Source: Parasponia andersonii (taxonomy: Eukaryota > Streptophyta > Magnoliopsida > Rosales > Cannabaceae). From it: a stretch of DNA of 64,000 nucleotides. Each line of letters begins with the position of its first letter. Position 1 is the first letter of the stretch. This document shows, piece by piece, positions 11,791-23,086 of the stretch. The stretch is from positions 332,412 through 396,411 of the forward strand of contig JXTB01000317.1 in the NCBI GenBank assembly GCA_002914805.1. The letters are read 5' to 3'. A program made the translations under genes and the position numbers. The notes beneath the pieces are model-generated. The model saw only the letters and a program-made list of their open reading frames with translations, did not search any database and was not told where the DNA came from.

Positions 11791-13514
11791 TATATATATA
11801 AATATATATATAATTTAAGTACGAATTAGATTGGATCGATTATTTTCAAAATAAAAAATATATCTAATCCATAAAAATGCAGATTAGATTAGATTGTATA
11901 AATTTTGAACATTTCTAGCAGTATAAAACTAGACCTCACTCTTGTCTAAGATTGGATTGGATTAGTACCGTGACTTATTTGTTGATAAAGCGTGAGACTA
12001 AATAAAATAATAGTAAAGAAAATTAATAGGATGCACATTATTTGAATTGTATAATAAAATAATAGATAAAAAATGTCTAAGAATCACAGTTATTGGAAAG
12101 TGAGTATAAAAGAAATCATGAGGCCAACCTTTATGGGAAATTAAAAAGCGGGTGAGAGGGATTATTTTAAAAGTATACCATGAGTTAAAACAATCTCTTC
12201 TAATGGTATTGTTGGGTAATTTGCAGCAAAAATCTCAAACTTTTAATGTTTTTGGCACTTAGGTCCTTCATGTTTATCTTTTAGTATTTAAATCCCTAAA
12301 CTTGTATTTCCTTGGCTCCCGTTCGTCCCTCTGTGAAAAATCCATTAAACACCATATGCAACTCACACGGGTCAGCTTGTAAAGGTATCTTAAGAAAAAA
12401 AGAAAGAAGTGATAGCCTGAGGAGCGAGCAAGCCCATAAAGGTGAAGACGTCTTCTCCAAAATGAAAATATTCCTAAATTCATTTGATGCTACGGGGGAA
12501 ATAAGGAGAAACTAGTTTCTGAATGTGTTTAACGCTATAAGGATAAGTAAGAACCTCTATTTTCTTTTAATATGCATTAAGAATTGTCAAAGGCATTCCT
12601 TAAAAGAATAAATAAAAATAAAAAGTAATAAAGGAATAGTCAAAGGCACAAAATAAAATTATTACTCTTGGTCTTATAGAAAAAAAATCAAAATATGGGC
12701 TATATTTAAGTAAATGTCTGTTTTTCAAATATTATAATAAAATATCCGGTATATATATTTATATACCAAGGTAAAATATTATACACCAAACATAAAAATT
12801 TATATACTCAGTACATTTCAGTATATTAACTGAAATTCGTAGATAAGTAAATCTACCAAATGTAAAAATATATATAATTAGACATTTAGCAATAAAATTT
12901 AAAAAATAAATATCTACTTAATCAAATTTAAAATATTGATCATCCACTTAAATTTTTTCACTCGTCTCTCTGTAGCAAAATTATTCCAAAATTATTCCGC
13001 TAAGGTTCGTTGATAGAAGCTAATTACCAAATCACTTATATTTTCCCTCATAATAAAACTGGAAAAAAATAAAAATAAAATCCAAATCATTTTTTCTATA
13101 ACAACATTCAATTTATAGGCGAAAAAAAAGAAAAGAAAAAACACCGACGACATTAATACAATAAGAAAACCAAAAGAAATGACAGTAAATTCCATACCCA
13201 CATTAGATAGTTTATAGCACAAATGGCCGTTGAAGTAGAAAAACTCAGCAACACTAGGATTAATGTCGTGCTTTTCCTAGGACAAAAAGGATCAATTTTA
13301 GGAGCAGAGAACTCGAGAGGTGAAGCATACCAAAACATATTCGACGACCAGGCCATTTACTTTAAAATTCCTCCTCAAATAAAAATTGGAAGTTCAAGAA
13401 AATAAAAATTATTCTCTGCTCCATTTAAGTTCTGCAACTGAAGAAATATATAAAAACAAAAAGAAAAATCTCATTTACAAACTAAGATATAGGCGACTAT
13501 TGTTGATGTATATT
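11791..13514. other. Intergenic DNA with a dispersed repeat fragment
   Basis: About 12205-12300 (GGGTAATTTGCAGCAAAAAT, 'cacttaggtcc', 'aaatccctaaac') is related, in opposite orientation, to about 25640-25790 and loosely to 42260-42400. This is a dispersed non-coding repeat of unknown class. No gene is supported in this stretch. Confidence 0.45.
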
Positions 13515-14240
13515 GTTGTGCGGTCTAAAATTCTATATGTTGGTCAATACTATGAAGAGAAAAATTGATCAAATGAGTATCAGGTCGCATGAGTAAGATT
13601 AAGTGCGACTTCTTCCAAAAGAGTTACGTGCGACCTCCACCGCATAAGTTAGTGCGACCTCTTCCAAAAGAGTTATGTGCGACCTCCACCGCATAAGTTA
13701 GTGCGACCTCCTCCGAACGAGTTTAGTACGACCTCTTCCGAACGAGTTAAGTACGACCAGAATGAAAAGGAAACTAAACTAAGCTTCGTCAAACGGGTAA
13801 CTTACAAAGAAAGGGAAACAAAAGTTTCTCTTTAAAGATCGACTAGTCATCTCATTTAAGTGATTACCCAGTTATATTGTTACTCAAATTGTATTATCAG
13901 AATATAGGTTACCCATTCTCACAATTGGGAAACATTGAGCTATCCTCACCTATATAAAGGGAGTTCAATATTTTGATGAGAGATCATTTTTTGATCTTGG
14001 GAATCTTTGGAGAACCTTTTAAACTCTTGCTTCTTCTTTTCAGACAACACATTGTAATTTTGAGCTCTTGTAATTCTCCAGAAAATAGTAAAAAATATTA
14101 GACATAGGCTCATCTTTTTGGGAGCTGAACCACTATAAAATTCTTGTTTCTTTATTTGTTTTAGTTAATTAACCATTTTTACACACAAGCCATATCTTAC
14201 AATTTTCCTAAATTTATTATTGACAAAACCTCCGTCAACA
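13515..14240 (+). repeat. 5' LTR of the Tat element (726 bp)
   Basis: It starts TGTTGTGCGG and ends CCGTCAACA. It matches the 3' LTR along its length with scattered substitutions. The U3 part (about 13595-13758) contains about seven tandem 24-25-bp units of the form GTGCGACCTC...GAGTTA, one more than the 3' LTR. TATATAAAGG near 13951 is a likely promoter. Confidence 0.92.
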
Positions 14241-14262
14241 ATTGGCGCTAGAAGGAGGGCTA
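14241..14262 (+). other. Primer-binding site region
   Basis: The bases ATTGGCGCTAGAAGGAGGG lie directly after the 5' LTR. The TGGCGC start is typical of plant Gypsy primer-binding sites. The tRNA used was not determined. Confidence 0.6.
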
Positions 14263-14300
14263 TCCCGACAGAAATTTTGTCCATTCTGCTTCTTTCAACA

Positions 14301-15900
14301 ATGGCAAACACCAGAAACACTATCAGAAACACCGGAACTAGCCAAAATCATCCCCAAAGTAGTGATGCTGTACAGGCAGATCCTGCTCAGGATTAGCCTG
14401 TCGTGACCGCACCAGAAAATATTGTCCAGAGATAGGATCGCATGGAGGAAGCACTGGTGAACCTCTAGCAAATTACAAGTCAGATTAATGACTCTCTACG
14501 ACGACTTGCTGAGGGACAGATGCTAACTCCACCACAGCACGAATGTCGCAGAGAACGTCCTGCTCAACAACCTGAGAGAAGAATTCAGATTTTGGAGACA
14601 GAGAACCGCGACCAACCTAAAGCCCGGCAGGAGCGTCGAGGAGATTGCATCTCTAAGGGAAAAGGTAAGGTCACAGACTTGCCTCTGGTATCTGGTACTG
14701 AAAATTCGAGCACTGATCCTGATCGTAGACAACCTTCCCGGAGAGCAACCATCAATCATGATTATCTTGAACACGAGCAAAAACGTCAATCGAGGAGTGT
14801 CTTTGAAAGGATCAGTAGGGAATCTGACAGAATCCTACAGACCTGAGACAACATCTGGATCAGCGACCTTGTCAGGAGTGCTCCACATTTCATCACAACG
14901 ACCAAAGCCGGTCTCATCGCACTGTTTTATCGGAATCCCTAAGGTCGCAGCACACCCTACCAAACCAACCCGCCTTATATCGTGACAACGATCAAAGGTC
15001 ACTCCTACCACCAGTAAGAGAGAATGTTCTCCCTCTGAATGTCAATATTCATAATCTGAGGATTGCTTTAGATGCACTTGCTGGTTGGGACGATGAGCTC
15101 GCTGATGGATATCGTCAATCGCCATTTAGCGAGGAGATTCGAGCTGTCGCCTTACTTGCTGGATTTAAACTTCCCACCATAAACACTTTTAATAGGAAAA
15201 CTGATCCGCAGGACCATATGGATCACTTCAGCGATCTGATGGAACTTCATCGTGTTGATGATCTCGCACATTGTAGATGTTTTGCTGTAACTCTCACAGG
15301 AGTGGCGAAGAAGTGATTCTGAGGACTCAAGTCTGGTTCAATCTCATCTTGCCAATAGTTTTAGACTGTATTCTTGAGGCAATTCCAGGCCGCAAAGAAT
15401 TTCACTGTTCCACTGGTAAGTCTATCTGCTATTCGGCAAGGCCCGGAGGAAACTCTACGATCTTACCTGAATCATTTTATCTCAGAGTTGGCAAAGGTCA
15501 ATAACTCACCTGAGGGAGGAGTTTTAACTCTAATGATAGCTGGGGTACGACCAGAAATTAAACTCTGGGAAGAGTTACTAGAGCGAGAATGCAGAACCCT
15601 TGAAGACTTCTATCGAAGAGTTGGTCGGCACCTAAAGGTGGAATCTTCACGCGAAAAACTTAAGACGATAAAGGGAGGAGGAAAGGATGATGCCAAAGAT
15701 GCGACAACAAACAACAACAACAATAATAAGAAGTCGAACAAAAGGAGTAATGAACAATCGACTAAGAAGCAGCCCAAACAGAAAAAACAGGAGATTCCAA
15801 GAGCTCCCATGAGGTTCAATAATTATACTGAATTGAACGTACCCATAGATCATATCTATGCGGTCACAAACTAACAGAAGCGGTATCATAAACCGGAACC
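14301..15900 (+). pseudogene. Retrotransposon gag, broken
   Basis: The first in-frame ATG (14301, MANTRNTIRNTG) opens a gag frame that meets a stop near 14394 and more near 14434 and 14468. A basic low-complexity region follows. The conserved gag core runs from about 15060 (LDALAGWDDELADGYRQSPF...) through FKLPTINTFNRKTDPQDHMDHFSDLMELH to GPEETLRSYLNHFISELAKV and RRVGRHLKVE near 15620, in more than one frame. It matches the plant Retrotrans_gag type. The C-terminal tail is Lys/Asn-rich. It would form the virus-like particle in a live element; this copy cannot. No CCHC zinc knuckle was seen. Confidence 0.8.
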
Positions 15901-16299
15901 AATGAAATGAGATAGAGCGAGGCGCGATCCCAACAAGTTTTGTTGATATCACAATAATATTGGACACGATACCAATAACTACTTTGCCCTGAAAGATGAG
16001 AACGAAAGATTGATTAAAGAAAGGCGGTTGCGGCAGTACTCTAAACAGAATAATGAAAGGTGAGAAGAAAATCGACAGCGACCTCCAGAATTCAGCGCGA
16101 GGTGCGAACTATTTTCGGAGGACTGCACGTTGGGGGAGATTTCAAAAGAGTGCAGGATAGGTATACACGAGAAGCTCGATAGCAGCCATTGACCAACGTC
16201 ATGCACCTCGAACAACGACCACGAAAGCTTCAGCGAGTACCGGATATGGATATTACCTTCACGGAACAAGACGTGAAGGAAGTCTATTATCCACATAAT

Positions 16300-16971
16300 G
16301 ATGCATTGGTCATAAAGTTCAATTATGGAAGCACGCAATTATAGCGAGTATTGGTCGATAATGGAAGCACTGTTGATATCTTGTATTACGACGCCTTTAA
16401 AAAGATGGGGTTGAATGAAAGTGACCTAAAGCCCGCCCTCACTCTACTCTACGGATTCACTGGTAATAGCATAATGCCTATGGGCATGATTGAGTTAATG
16501 GTCAACGTTGGAATCTACCCTAGGGTTTCAACGGTAATGACCCAGTTCTTGGTTATAGATTGCCCCTCTGCATTCAATGCTGCACTGGGAAGACAAACAC
16601 TGAGGGAATTTCGAGCAGTAACATCGATCTATCATCTCGCTATGAAATTCCCGACTCAACAAGGAGTAGGCGAGGTGAGTGGCAACCAATATGATGCGAG
16701 AACTTGTTATAATAACTCCTTAAAGCTCGCAGCAAAGGATGCAACACCTCACACAATGATGGTCCAAAGAGAAGCGTCATGCGAAACTTCAGTCGAAGCG
16801 TCAGTCGAAACGTCAGTCAAAGCGTCAGGCGAAACGTCAATCGAAACGACAAGCGAAGACCTCGACCCTCGAGAAATTGATGGAGAGGTCAAAACTGGAC
16901 CCATTGAAGACTTGGAAGATTTGCTATTTGAGAGGTCCTCCAAGATTTTAAGGATTGGAGCGAGGATTTAA
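16300..16971 (+). pseudogene. Retrotransposon aspartic protease region
   Basis: The stretch around 16345 reads LVDNGSTVDILYYDAFKKMGL, the retropepsin active site with DNGS in place of the usual D(T/S)GS, followed by ALGRQTLREFRAVTS typical of Tat/Gypsy proteases. After it comes a linker built from 12-base repeats (about 16776-16860) encoding alternating ETS/EAS triplets. The frame stops at 16969-16971. Confidence 0.75.
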
Positions 16972-18350
16972 GAGCCTATGCGAGCTTCATTGGTCACTTT
17001 TCTGGAATCTAACTTGGATGTCTTCGCATGACAATATTCAGATATAGTCGAGATCGATCCGAATATCATATGCCACCGTCTTAACAAAGATCCAACAAAG
17101 AAGCCTGTATGGTAGAAAAGAAGAGTTATGAATCCAGAACGCTACGTCGCGCTGAAAGAAGAGGTAGAAAAGTTGCTCGAAATTGGATTTATCAGGGAAT
17201 ATTTTTATCCGAGCTGGCTTGCAAACCCGGTTTTGATATAGAAACTCAACGAGAAGTGGAGAATGTGCATCAATTTCACAGATCTCAACAAAGCATGCCC
17301 GAAAGATAGCTTTCCCCTTCCAAGAATCGACCAGCTTGTAGATGCGACGTCGGGGCATAAACTCTTAAGTTTTATGGACGCATATTCTAGATACAATCAA
17401 ATCACCATGTACGAACTAGATAAGGAGCATATCTTATTCATCACTAATCAAGGATTATACTGTTACAAAAAGATGCCCTTCGGACTCATCAATGCAGGAG
17501 CAACCTACCAGCGTCTTGTTAACATGATGTTTGTAAAACAAATTGGTAAGACAATGGAGGTTTATGTTGATGATAAGCTGGTGAAGTCAAAGAAAGCCGA
17601 AGATCACATCAAACATCTTGATGAGATGTTCAAAATTCTCTGAAAGTATCAAATGAAGCTGAATCCTCAGAAGTGTGCATTCGGGGTAGGATCTGGAAAG
17701 TTTCTGGGTTATATAGTCCATCAGCGAGGCATTGAAGCTAACCCATAGAAGATACAAGCACTGATTGATATGCAATCTACTCGCAAACCCAAAGATGTGC
17801 AGAGCATGGCAGAGAAGTGGCCGCATTGAGTCAATTTGTATCCAAGTCGACGCATAAGTGCCAACCATTCTTTGAAGTATTGAAAGGATCGAAGAGGTTC
17901 GAGTGGATGGGAGAATGCAAGCAGGCGTTCCAAGAATTAAAAATACACTTGGGTTCTTCTCCACTCCTATCGAAGCCAAATCCGGGAGAAGAATTATATT
18001 TATACCTCGCTGTTTCTAAATATGCGACAAGCGTTGCATTAATTCGAGAATATGAAAAGATACAGCGACCAGTGTACTACGTAAGTAAAAGATTACTTGA
18101 TGCCGAAACAAGATATCCAGAGATGTAGAAATTGGCATTAGCACTCATTGTCGCATCCAGGAAACTTCAACCTTATTTTCATGCGCACACCATCAAAGTT
18201 TTCACGAACTTTCCATTAAAGCAGGTTCTGCAAAAACCCAAAGCTTCCAGACGACAACTTAAGTGGGCAGTTGAGTTGAGTCAGTTCGACATCGATTTTC
18301 AACCTCACACGACGATCAAAGGGTAAGCCCTCGCAGATTTCATTGCGGAA
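16972..18350 (+). pseudogene. Reverse transcriptase with native RNase H, several stops
   Basis: Conserved reverse-transcriptase blocks are clear: INFTDLNKACPKDSFPLPRID, SFMDAYSRYNQI, MPFGLINAGATYQRLVN and the catalytic YVDD (about 17563). The native RNase H follows (YLAVSKYATSVALI...RPVYYVSKRLLDAETRYPEM..LALALIVASRKLQPYF). In-frame stops occur at 17029 (TGA after DVFA), 17113 (TAG), 17239 (TAG), 17641 (TGA), 17746 (TAG), 18126 (TAG) and 18324 (TAA). A frameshift or deletion near 17800 joins KDVQSMAE to AALSQFVSK. The protein is not producible. Confidence 0.88.
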
Positions 18351-18840
18351 TTCACATATGATGTTGATTTTCCCACAGAAATAATCGAAAAGCCTGCTAT
18401 AGATTTATCCAGATTGTGGAAGCTTTATGTCGATGGATCATCGAACGAGAATAGAGCTGGTGCAGGATTAGTACTAATCAGCCCTGAAGGGCATAATATT
18501 CATTGTACACTTCACTTCAAATTTCCAGCATCAAATAATGAGGCAGAATATGAAGCACTGATAGCCAGACTAAAGTTCGGACAAGAAATGAAGGTCGAAG
18601 TAATTGAGGTATATAGTGATTCCCAGCTGGTCGTTTGTCAAGTAAATGGCGAATATCAAGCAAGGGGAAAGAGAATGATGGCTTATTTGAAGGAGGTACA
18701 AAGATTATTCTCGATATTCACTGCCTATAATATTCAACTTCTTCCTCGCATTAAGAATACTCGGGCAGATGCCCTAGCTAAACTCGCCTCAACAAAAGAT
18801 GCCGAATTACTGAAGGTGGTCCCTGTCGAGTTTCTTACAA
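18351..18840 (+). pseudogene. Second (archaeal-type) RNase H domain of Tat elements
   Basis: Starting near 18414 the frame reads WKLYVDGSSNENRAGAGLVL, then NNEAEYEALIARLKF, VYSDSQLVV and NTRADALAKLAS. These carry the D, E, D and D catalytic positions of a second RNase H. It lies downstream of the reverse transcriptase's own RNase H, a doubling known from the plant Tat lineage. This domain is uninterrupted in one open frame that runs on to 19160. Confidence 0.85.
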
Positions 18841-20134
18841 AACCTAGTATCGAAGCAGAGCCTCAAATAGCTATGACGGTTGATAAAAGATCATCGTGGG
18901 TAGATCCTATAATGAAGTATATACAAAATGGCGATCTCCCCGAAAACAAAGATGACGCAAAGCGACTTCGAATGAAAGTAGCTCGCTATGTTATCTATGA
19001 CGAGAAGCTTTATCGAAGGAGTTTTAGTGCGCCGCTATTGTTATGTGTCGATGAAGAAAAAGAGGACGAAATTATGAGAGAAATTCACGAAGGAATATGT
19101 GGAAATCATTCCGGGGGGCAGGCACTTTCGAATAAGATTCTAAGACAAGGGCATTTTTAGCCGACCATGAAGAAGGATACGTTGGAATTTACAAGGAGGT
19201 GTAACAAATGCCAACGATTTGCAACTGTTCCTAGAATGCCATTCGTTCCTCTCACTCCAATGACCAGTCCATGGCCATTTACAGTATGGGGAATTGATAT
19301 TATCGAAATACTTCTATTGGCGCGAGGTGGGTTGAAGTATGCAGTGGTCGCAGTCGATTATTTCACCAAGTAGATAGAAGCTGAAGCTTTGAGTACCATT
19401 TTCGCAAAAAAGATGATAGATTTTGTTTATAAATCTATAATCTGCCGTTATGGTATACCGCATACCATAATTTTTGATAATTGGAAACAATTTGAATGTG
19501 ATGAGTTTCGTAACTTCTGCAACAACTTAGGCATCAAGAAGAATTTCTCCGCTGTTGTTCATCTACAAGCCAATGGACAGGTCGAAGCGATAAATAAAAT
19601 ACTTAAACACAATATAAAGACAAAGTTGGAAGAGCATAAAGGAGCTTGGCCAGAGATACTCCCTGAAGTGTTATGGGCTTATCGCACCACTCAACGAACA
19701 ACTACTGGAGAGAGAGTCCATTCTTTTTAGCTTATGGATATGAAGCAATGGTTCTAGTTGAAATTGGTGCGAGCTCTCTACAACGATCAACCTATGAGTA
19801 AGATCGCAACAAAACACTAATGAGGATTGAGCTCGATCTTTTAGAAGAAAAGCGCGAGTAGTCTCAACTTCGAATCGCATCATATCAACAGTGCACTGCT
19901 CGATATTATAACTCTAAAGTCAGATGAAGAGGATTTGAAGTTGGTGACCTTGTTCTTCCGCAAGTCCTACCTAATAATAAAGAGCACGGTGTTGGAGTAT
20001 GTGGACCCTCTTGGGAAGGACCGTATGTTATTGATGCCATTATTCGACCTGGGACATATAAGTTAGCTCGCACTGGCGGACAAAAGATCGAGCATGCCTG
20101 GAATGCAGAACAATTTTGTCGCTATTATCAGTAA
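18841..20134 (+). pseudogene. Retrotransposon integrase, interrupted
   Basis: An HHCC-type zinc-binding segment is visible (IHEGICGNHSG ... RRCNKCQ). The catalytic core has WGIDII (first Asp), PHTIIFDNWKQF (second Asp) and HLQANGQVEAINKIL (Glu). Stops fall at 19158 (TAG for an expected Trp) and 19371 (TAG for Trp after FTK), and there is a frameshift near 19710. The C-terminal part runs to a TAA at 20132-20134 (NAEQFCRYYQ). Confidence 0.85.
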
Positions 20135-20185
20135 ATTTTCATGTATATCTTCATGATTTCATCATTCATCAATAAGATATCTACT

Positions 20186-20262
20186 TATTCGTCATTCGTT
20201 GTTCGTCATTCGTTAATCGTCATTCGTTAATCGTCATTCGTTGATCATCATTTGTCATCATC
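20186..20262 (+). repeat. Short tandem repeat, about 14-bp units (TCGTCATTCGTTAA)
   Basis: Four to five imperfect copies of TCGTCATTCGTTAA/GT just after the integrase stop. Confidence 0.8.
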
Positions 20263-20335
20263 AATAAGGGTGTCTCCTCATCGATCATTCGATTTGGTAC
20301 TTTTTATAGTTTTATGGCAGTCTTCGAACACCATA

Positions 20336-20352
20336 AGACTTGGGGGGCAGTG
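20336..20352 (+). other. Internal polypurine-tract-like motif
   Basis: GACTTGGGGGGCAGTGGG resembles the 3' polypurine tract at 23946-23961 (GGAGCTAGGGGGCAAT). It sits between the end of pol and the antisense gene. Confidence 0.4.
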
Positions 20353-20915
20353 GGATCAGAATATTATCTCCTACTTGCTTCCTAAGGGACTATGCAAAAC
20401 GTCCATTTTGAGGGGTCAGAATTTTAGATCGTCGAAATATCTAAAATTCCTTAAAATCTTAGGATTTTCTCCTCGCTTCATGCCTTAGCATATCGTATTA
20501 CGCAATTTCCCTCCTCGACCAACAAAGTAACTAAGCAAAACGTTCATTGTTCGATGTGATATATTGCTATATTTATATTTTGCCATGGAAATTTTGAAAA
20601 ACAGTATTGAGTTTGCATCACTCATTCTTACTGTTTTCTTAAGTGACCTAACCCATCCTAACACAATCATTTTAAGTGTGTTGGATTCAAATCGCAATAG
20701 CGTATCGATCAGTCACTTAGTGATTGACTACTTAGTTAAATTAATTATCTTCTATATTACGACTGTGCGTTTTGTTTAATGAGAATAAATTTCTAATAAG
20801 GAAAGCATTCATTCATTGATAAAAGCTAGTACCTATATGCAAGCAAAGAAATACAAATAAGAGGGGACCAAGCCCATATTGTTCTGAAGTAAAAAAAAAT
20901 AATAATAAAACATTA

Positions 20916-21919
20916 TTATTGTGTAGACGTGCTCGCTCCACCATCTCTAGTCTTGGTAGCTTCATCTTCCCTCCAACTATGGACAAGCTCGACCACGTCT
21001 TCGCCGAGGATGGAAAAGTCGAACTCCGAATGCTCGTAGAAGATGTTGTATATGATGGTCGATGAGGCGATGTCACTGGCTTTGTCTTCGAGCTCCTTGA
21101 CTTCAGTAGCCTTGAACTCTTCAACAGCCTTGTGAGCCGCCTCTGTTGTCGCCTCCTTCATGTGATACGGATGCTCGGAGATAGTCTTTTCAAGCTCCTT
21201 AATTTTTTTCCTCGAGCTTCTCCTTTTCGAACTTCTCTTTGGCCAGACCTTCGAGCAGTTGCTGCCTCTCTAAATCGAAGGCTTTTTTCTCCTCCTCGCG
21301 AGCCTTCTCTGAGTCCTCGAATGCTTGAGTTATCTCGCCGACTTTTTTGACATTCTCCAAATACTCGAGGACTGGGTCATGCATCAAGACAGTAGCTACA
21401 GCAGTCTGAAAAAATAACACATCAATACCAGAAAAATGCATTGAAAAGAGAAAAAGGAAGATGCTTACATTTGCCAATATCCTCATCGCAGAACCAAAGG
21501 CAAACTTGGTAGATCGTTGCTTCATCCTCTCCCAGCCCTCTTCGGAAGTGAAGCGATCAATGAAGGCTGCGCTCATACCAGCCTTCTCTGGTAATTGATT
21601 AAGGAGTGCGAAGAGCTCCTCATCCTTATCAACCTGGTTTGGTCCTGAAGAAGTGGCAGTCTCCTTGGATGGTTCGGGATGGCTCATAGTTTGAGGCTGT
21701 GGAGGAGGCGAGCTTGTCGGGATATCCTCGAAGGTGACTTTTCGTTTCTCAGAAGTGTCGACCTTATCTTTCCCTTTTGATGTCGATGGAGGTGTGCTCT
21801 CTGGCATCTTGGACTTTGCTATGGACCCTAGAGTGGAAGGTGGTGCTCGTAGTCCGCTACAAATAACTATTTCTGTACAGATATGTCAGCAAGCAAGGTG
21901 ACATAATATGATAATGATG

Positions 21920-21961
<42 letters not shown>

Positions 21962-23086
21962 CCCTTTTGCTGTTGAGAAGCTGGTGGTGATGCTGTTTCT
22001 GGAGATGATGGTTCCGAAGTTGTAGGGGTAGCAGGTGCTTTTTGTTTCCTAGGTTTGGAAGACGAGGCACTCTTTTCCGTCTGCTTCCTCGACTTCTTTT
22101 TCTTCGAGCTCGAGGTTCTGGTTGAACGGACAGTAGGATCAGGAAACGTAGCTCCCTTTGGAAGCAAACCGCAAGCGACCAAGTCCTTGGAAGTCCTAAG
22201 CTTCTTCCAATTGAATTCCTCAATCGGAAGGTCGTTGATTCTGTATACCCTTACGAACTGTTCTCTGGAAAGTCTGGGCCGTTCCCTGTTGTCTGCAATG
22301 ATATACGAGTGCGATCAGAATAAATATGATTATACAGAAAAGACAATAAATTGAAAGCTACCTACCAGGATTCTGAAAGAAGACGTTATCCGCATAATCA
22401 AAGTGGAAAAATGGATTTTTCCATTTTTCCATGTTGTTGCGAATCCCGTAGATAGTTTTTATTGCTTGGTTCGACCACTTGCTCGCATAAAAGAAGCCGA
22501 AGTCTGACGGAATTGATTTCACTTGATAAAACCAAGCGAACTCTTCAGGAGTAGGGGTTTCTAAGCTTAGTTTATGATATAGTATGTACAGACCTATTAT
22601 GTATCTATAAGTGTTTAGAGTTAGTTTAAAAGGAAAGACTTCGTAATAGTCGACGATAGAATTTATGTAAGGATGAAGTGAAAGGTGGACCCCGCATTTG
22701 AGAACTGCTTCAGAGAATGAAGCAATTCTACGAGATGGTGTATGTGGTCGATTGAACTCTATAGGAAGGCGAAGGGGGATGGCGATTTTGTAGTTATGCA
22801 AGATCTTGGTGAGCATGTTCATGGTGTATCTCATCCTTATATTAGTACATGACCAGTCTCCCTCTACATATTGGTAACCCGTTGTGAACGCAGGGGCATC
22901 TCTAATATGCCGGGGCCATTGGTCTTGAGGAAAGTTGCCTATGCGAGGACTACTTTGCCTGACCCTGGTTATCTCAACTTCGGGTTCTGGCTCAAGATAA
23001 TCTTCAAGGTTTATGGAGCTAACACTGGTATTGGAAGATTCTCCTGAGAATGCATTCCCTTCCCTAAAATCCTCACTACTAGACAT
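20916..23086 (-). CDS. Antisense spliced accessory gene of the Tat element (Transposase_28-like, coiled coil)
   Basis: Four exons on the minus strand: 23086-22366, 22292-21963, 21872-21469 and 21405-20916. All junctions are GT..AG and the frame stays open across all three introns, predicting about 647 residues. Exon 1 (MSSSEDF...) resembles the plant 'putative gypsy type transposon' domain (Pfam Transposase_28): IPLRLP..., GVHLSLHPYINSIVDYYEVFPFKLTLNTYRYIIGLYILY, then FAWFYQVKS. Exon 2 ends in a Lys/Ser/Pro-rich, possibly nuclear-localising tail. Exon 3 is Pro/Ser-rich. Exon 4 is a charged coiled coil ending DFSILGEDVVELVHSWRE. The one defect is an extra A in an A7 run (T7 at 21203-21209, plus strand), which would truncate exon 4; it could be a sequencing error. 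Antisense ORFs at this place are known in Tat elements; their function is unknown. Confidence 0.65.

Noticed and set aside
14523-14789. Minus-strand open frame in the gag region, and similar frames at 15610-15967 and 16749-16943
   Set aside because: Shadows of the gag/pol reading frames; no domain and no splice context.
16770-16860. CRISPR-like spaced repeats
   Set aside because: Direct 12-base coding repeats without spacers; plant nuclear DNA does not carry CRISPR arrays.
21886-22223. Two overlapping minus-strand frames ending in Tyr-Ile repeats
   Set aside because: The correct frame is exon 2 of the antisense gene (22292-21963). The Tyr-Ile tails come from reading through the intronic AT microsatellite.
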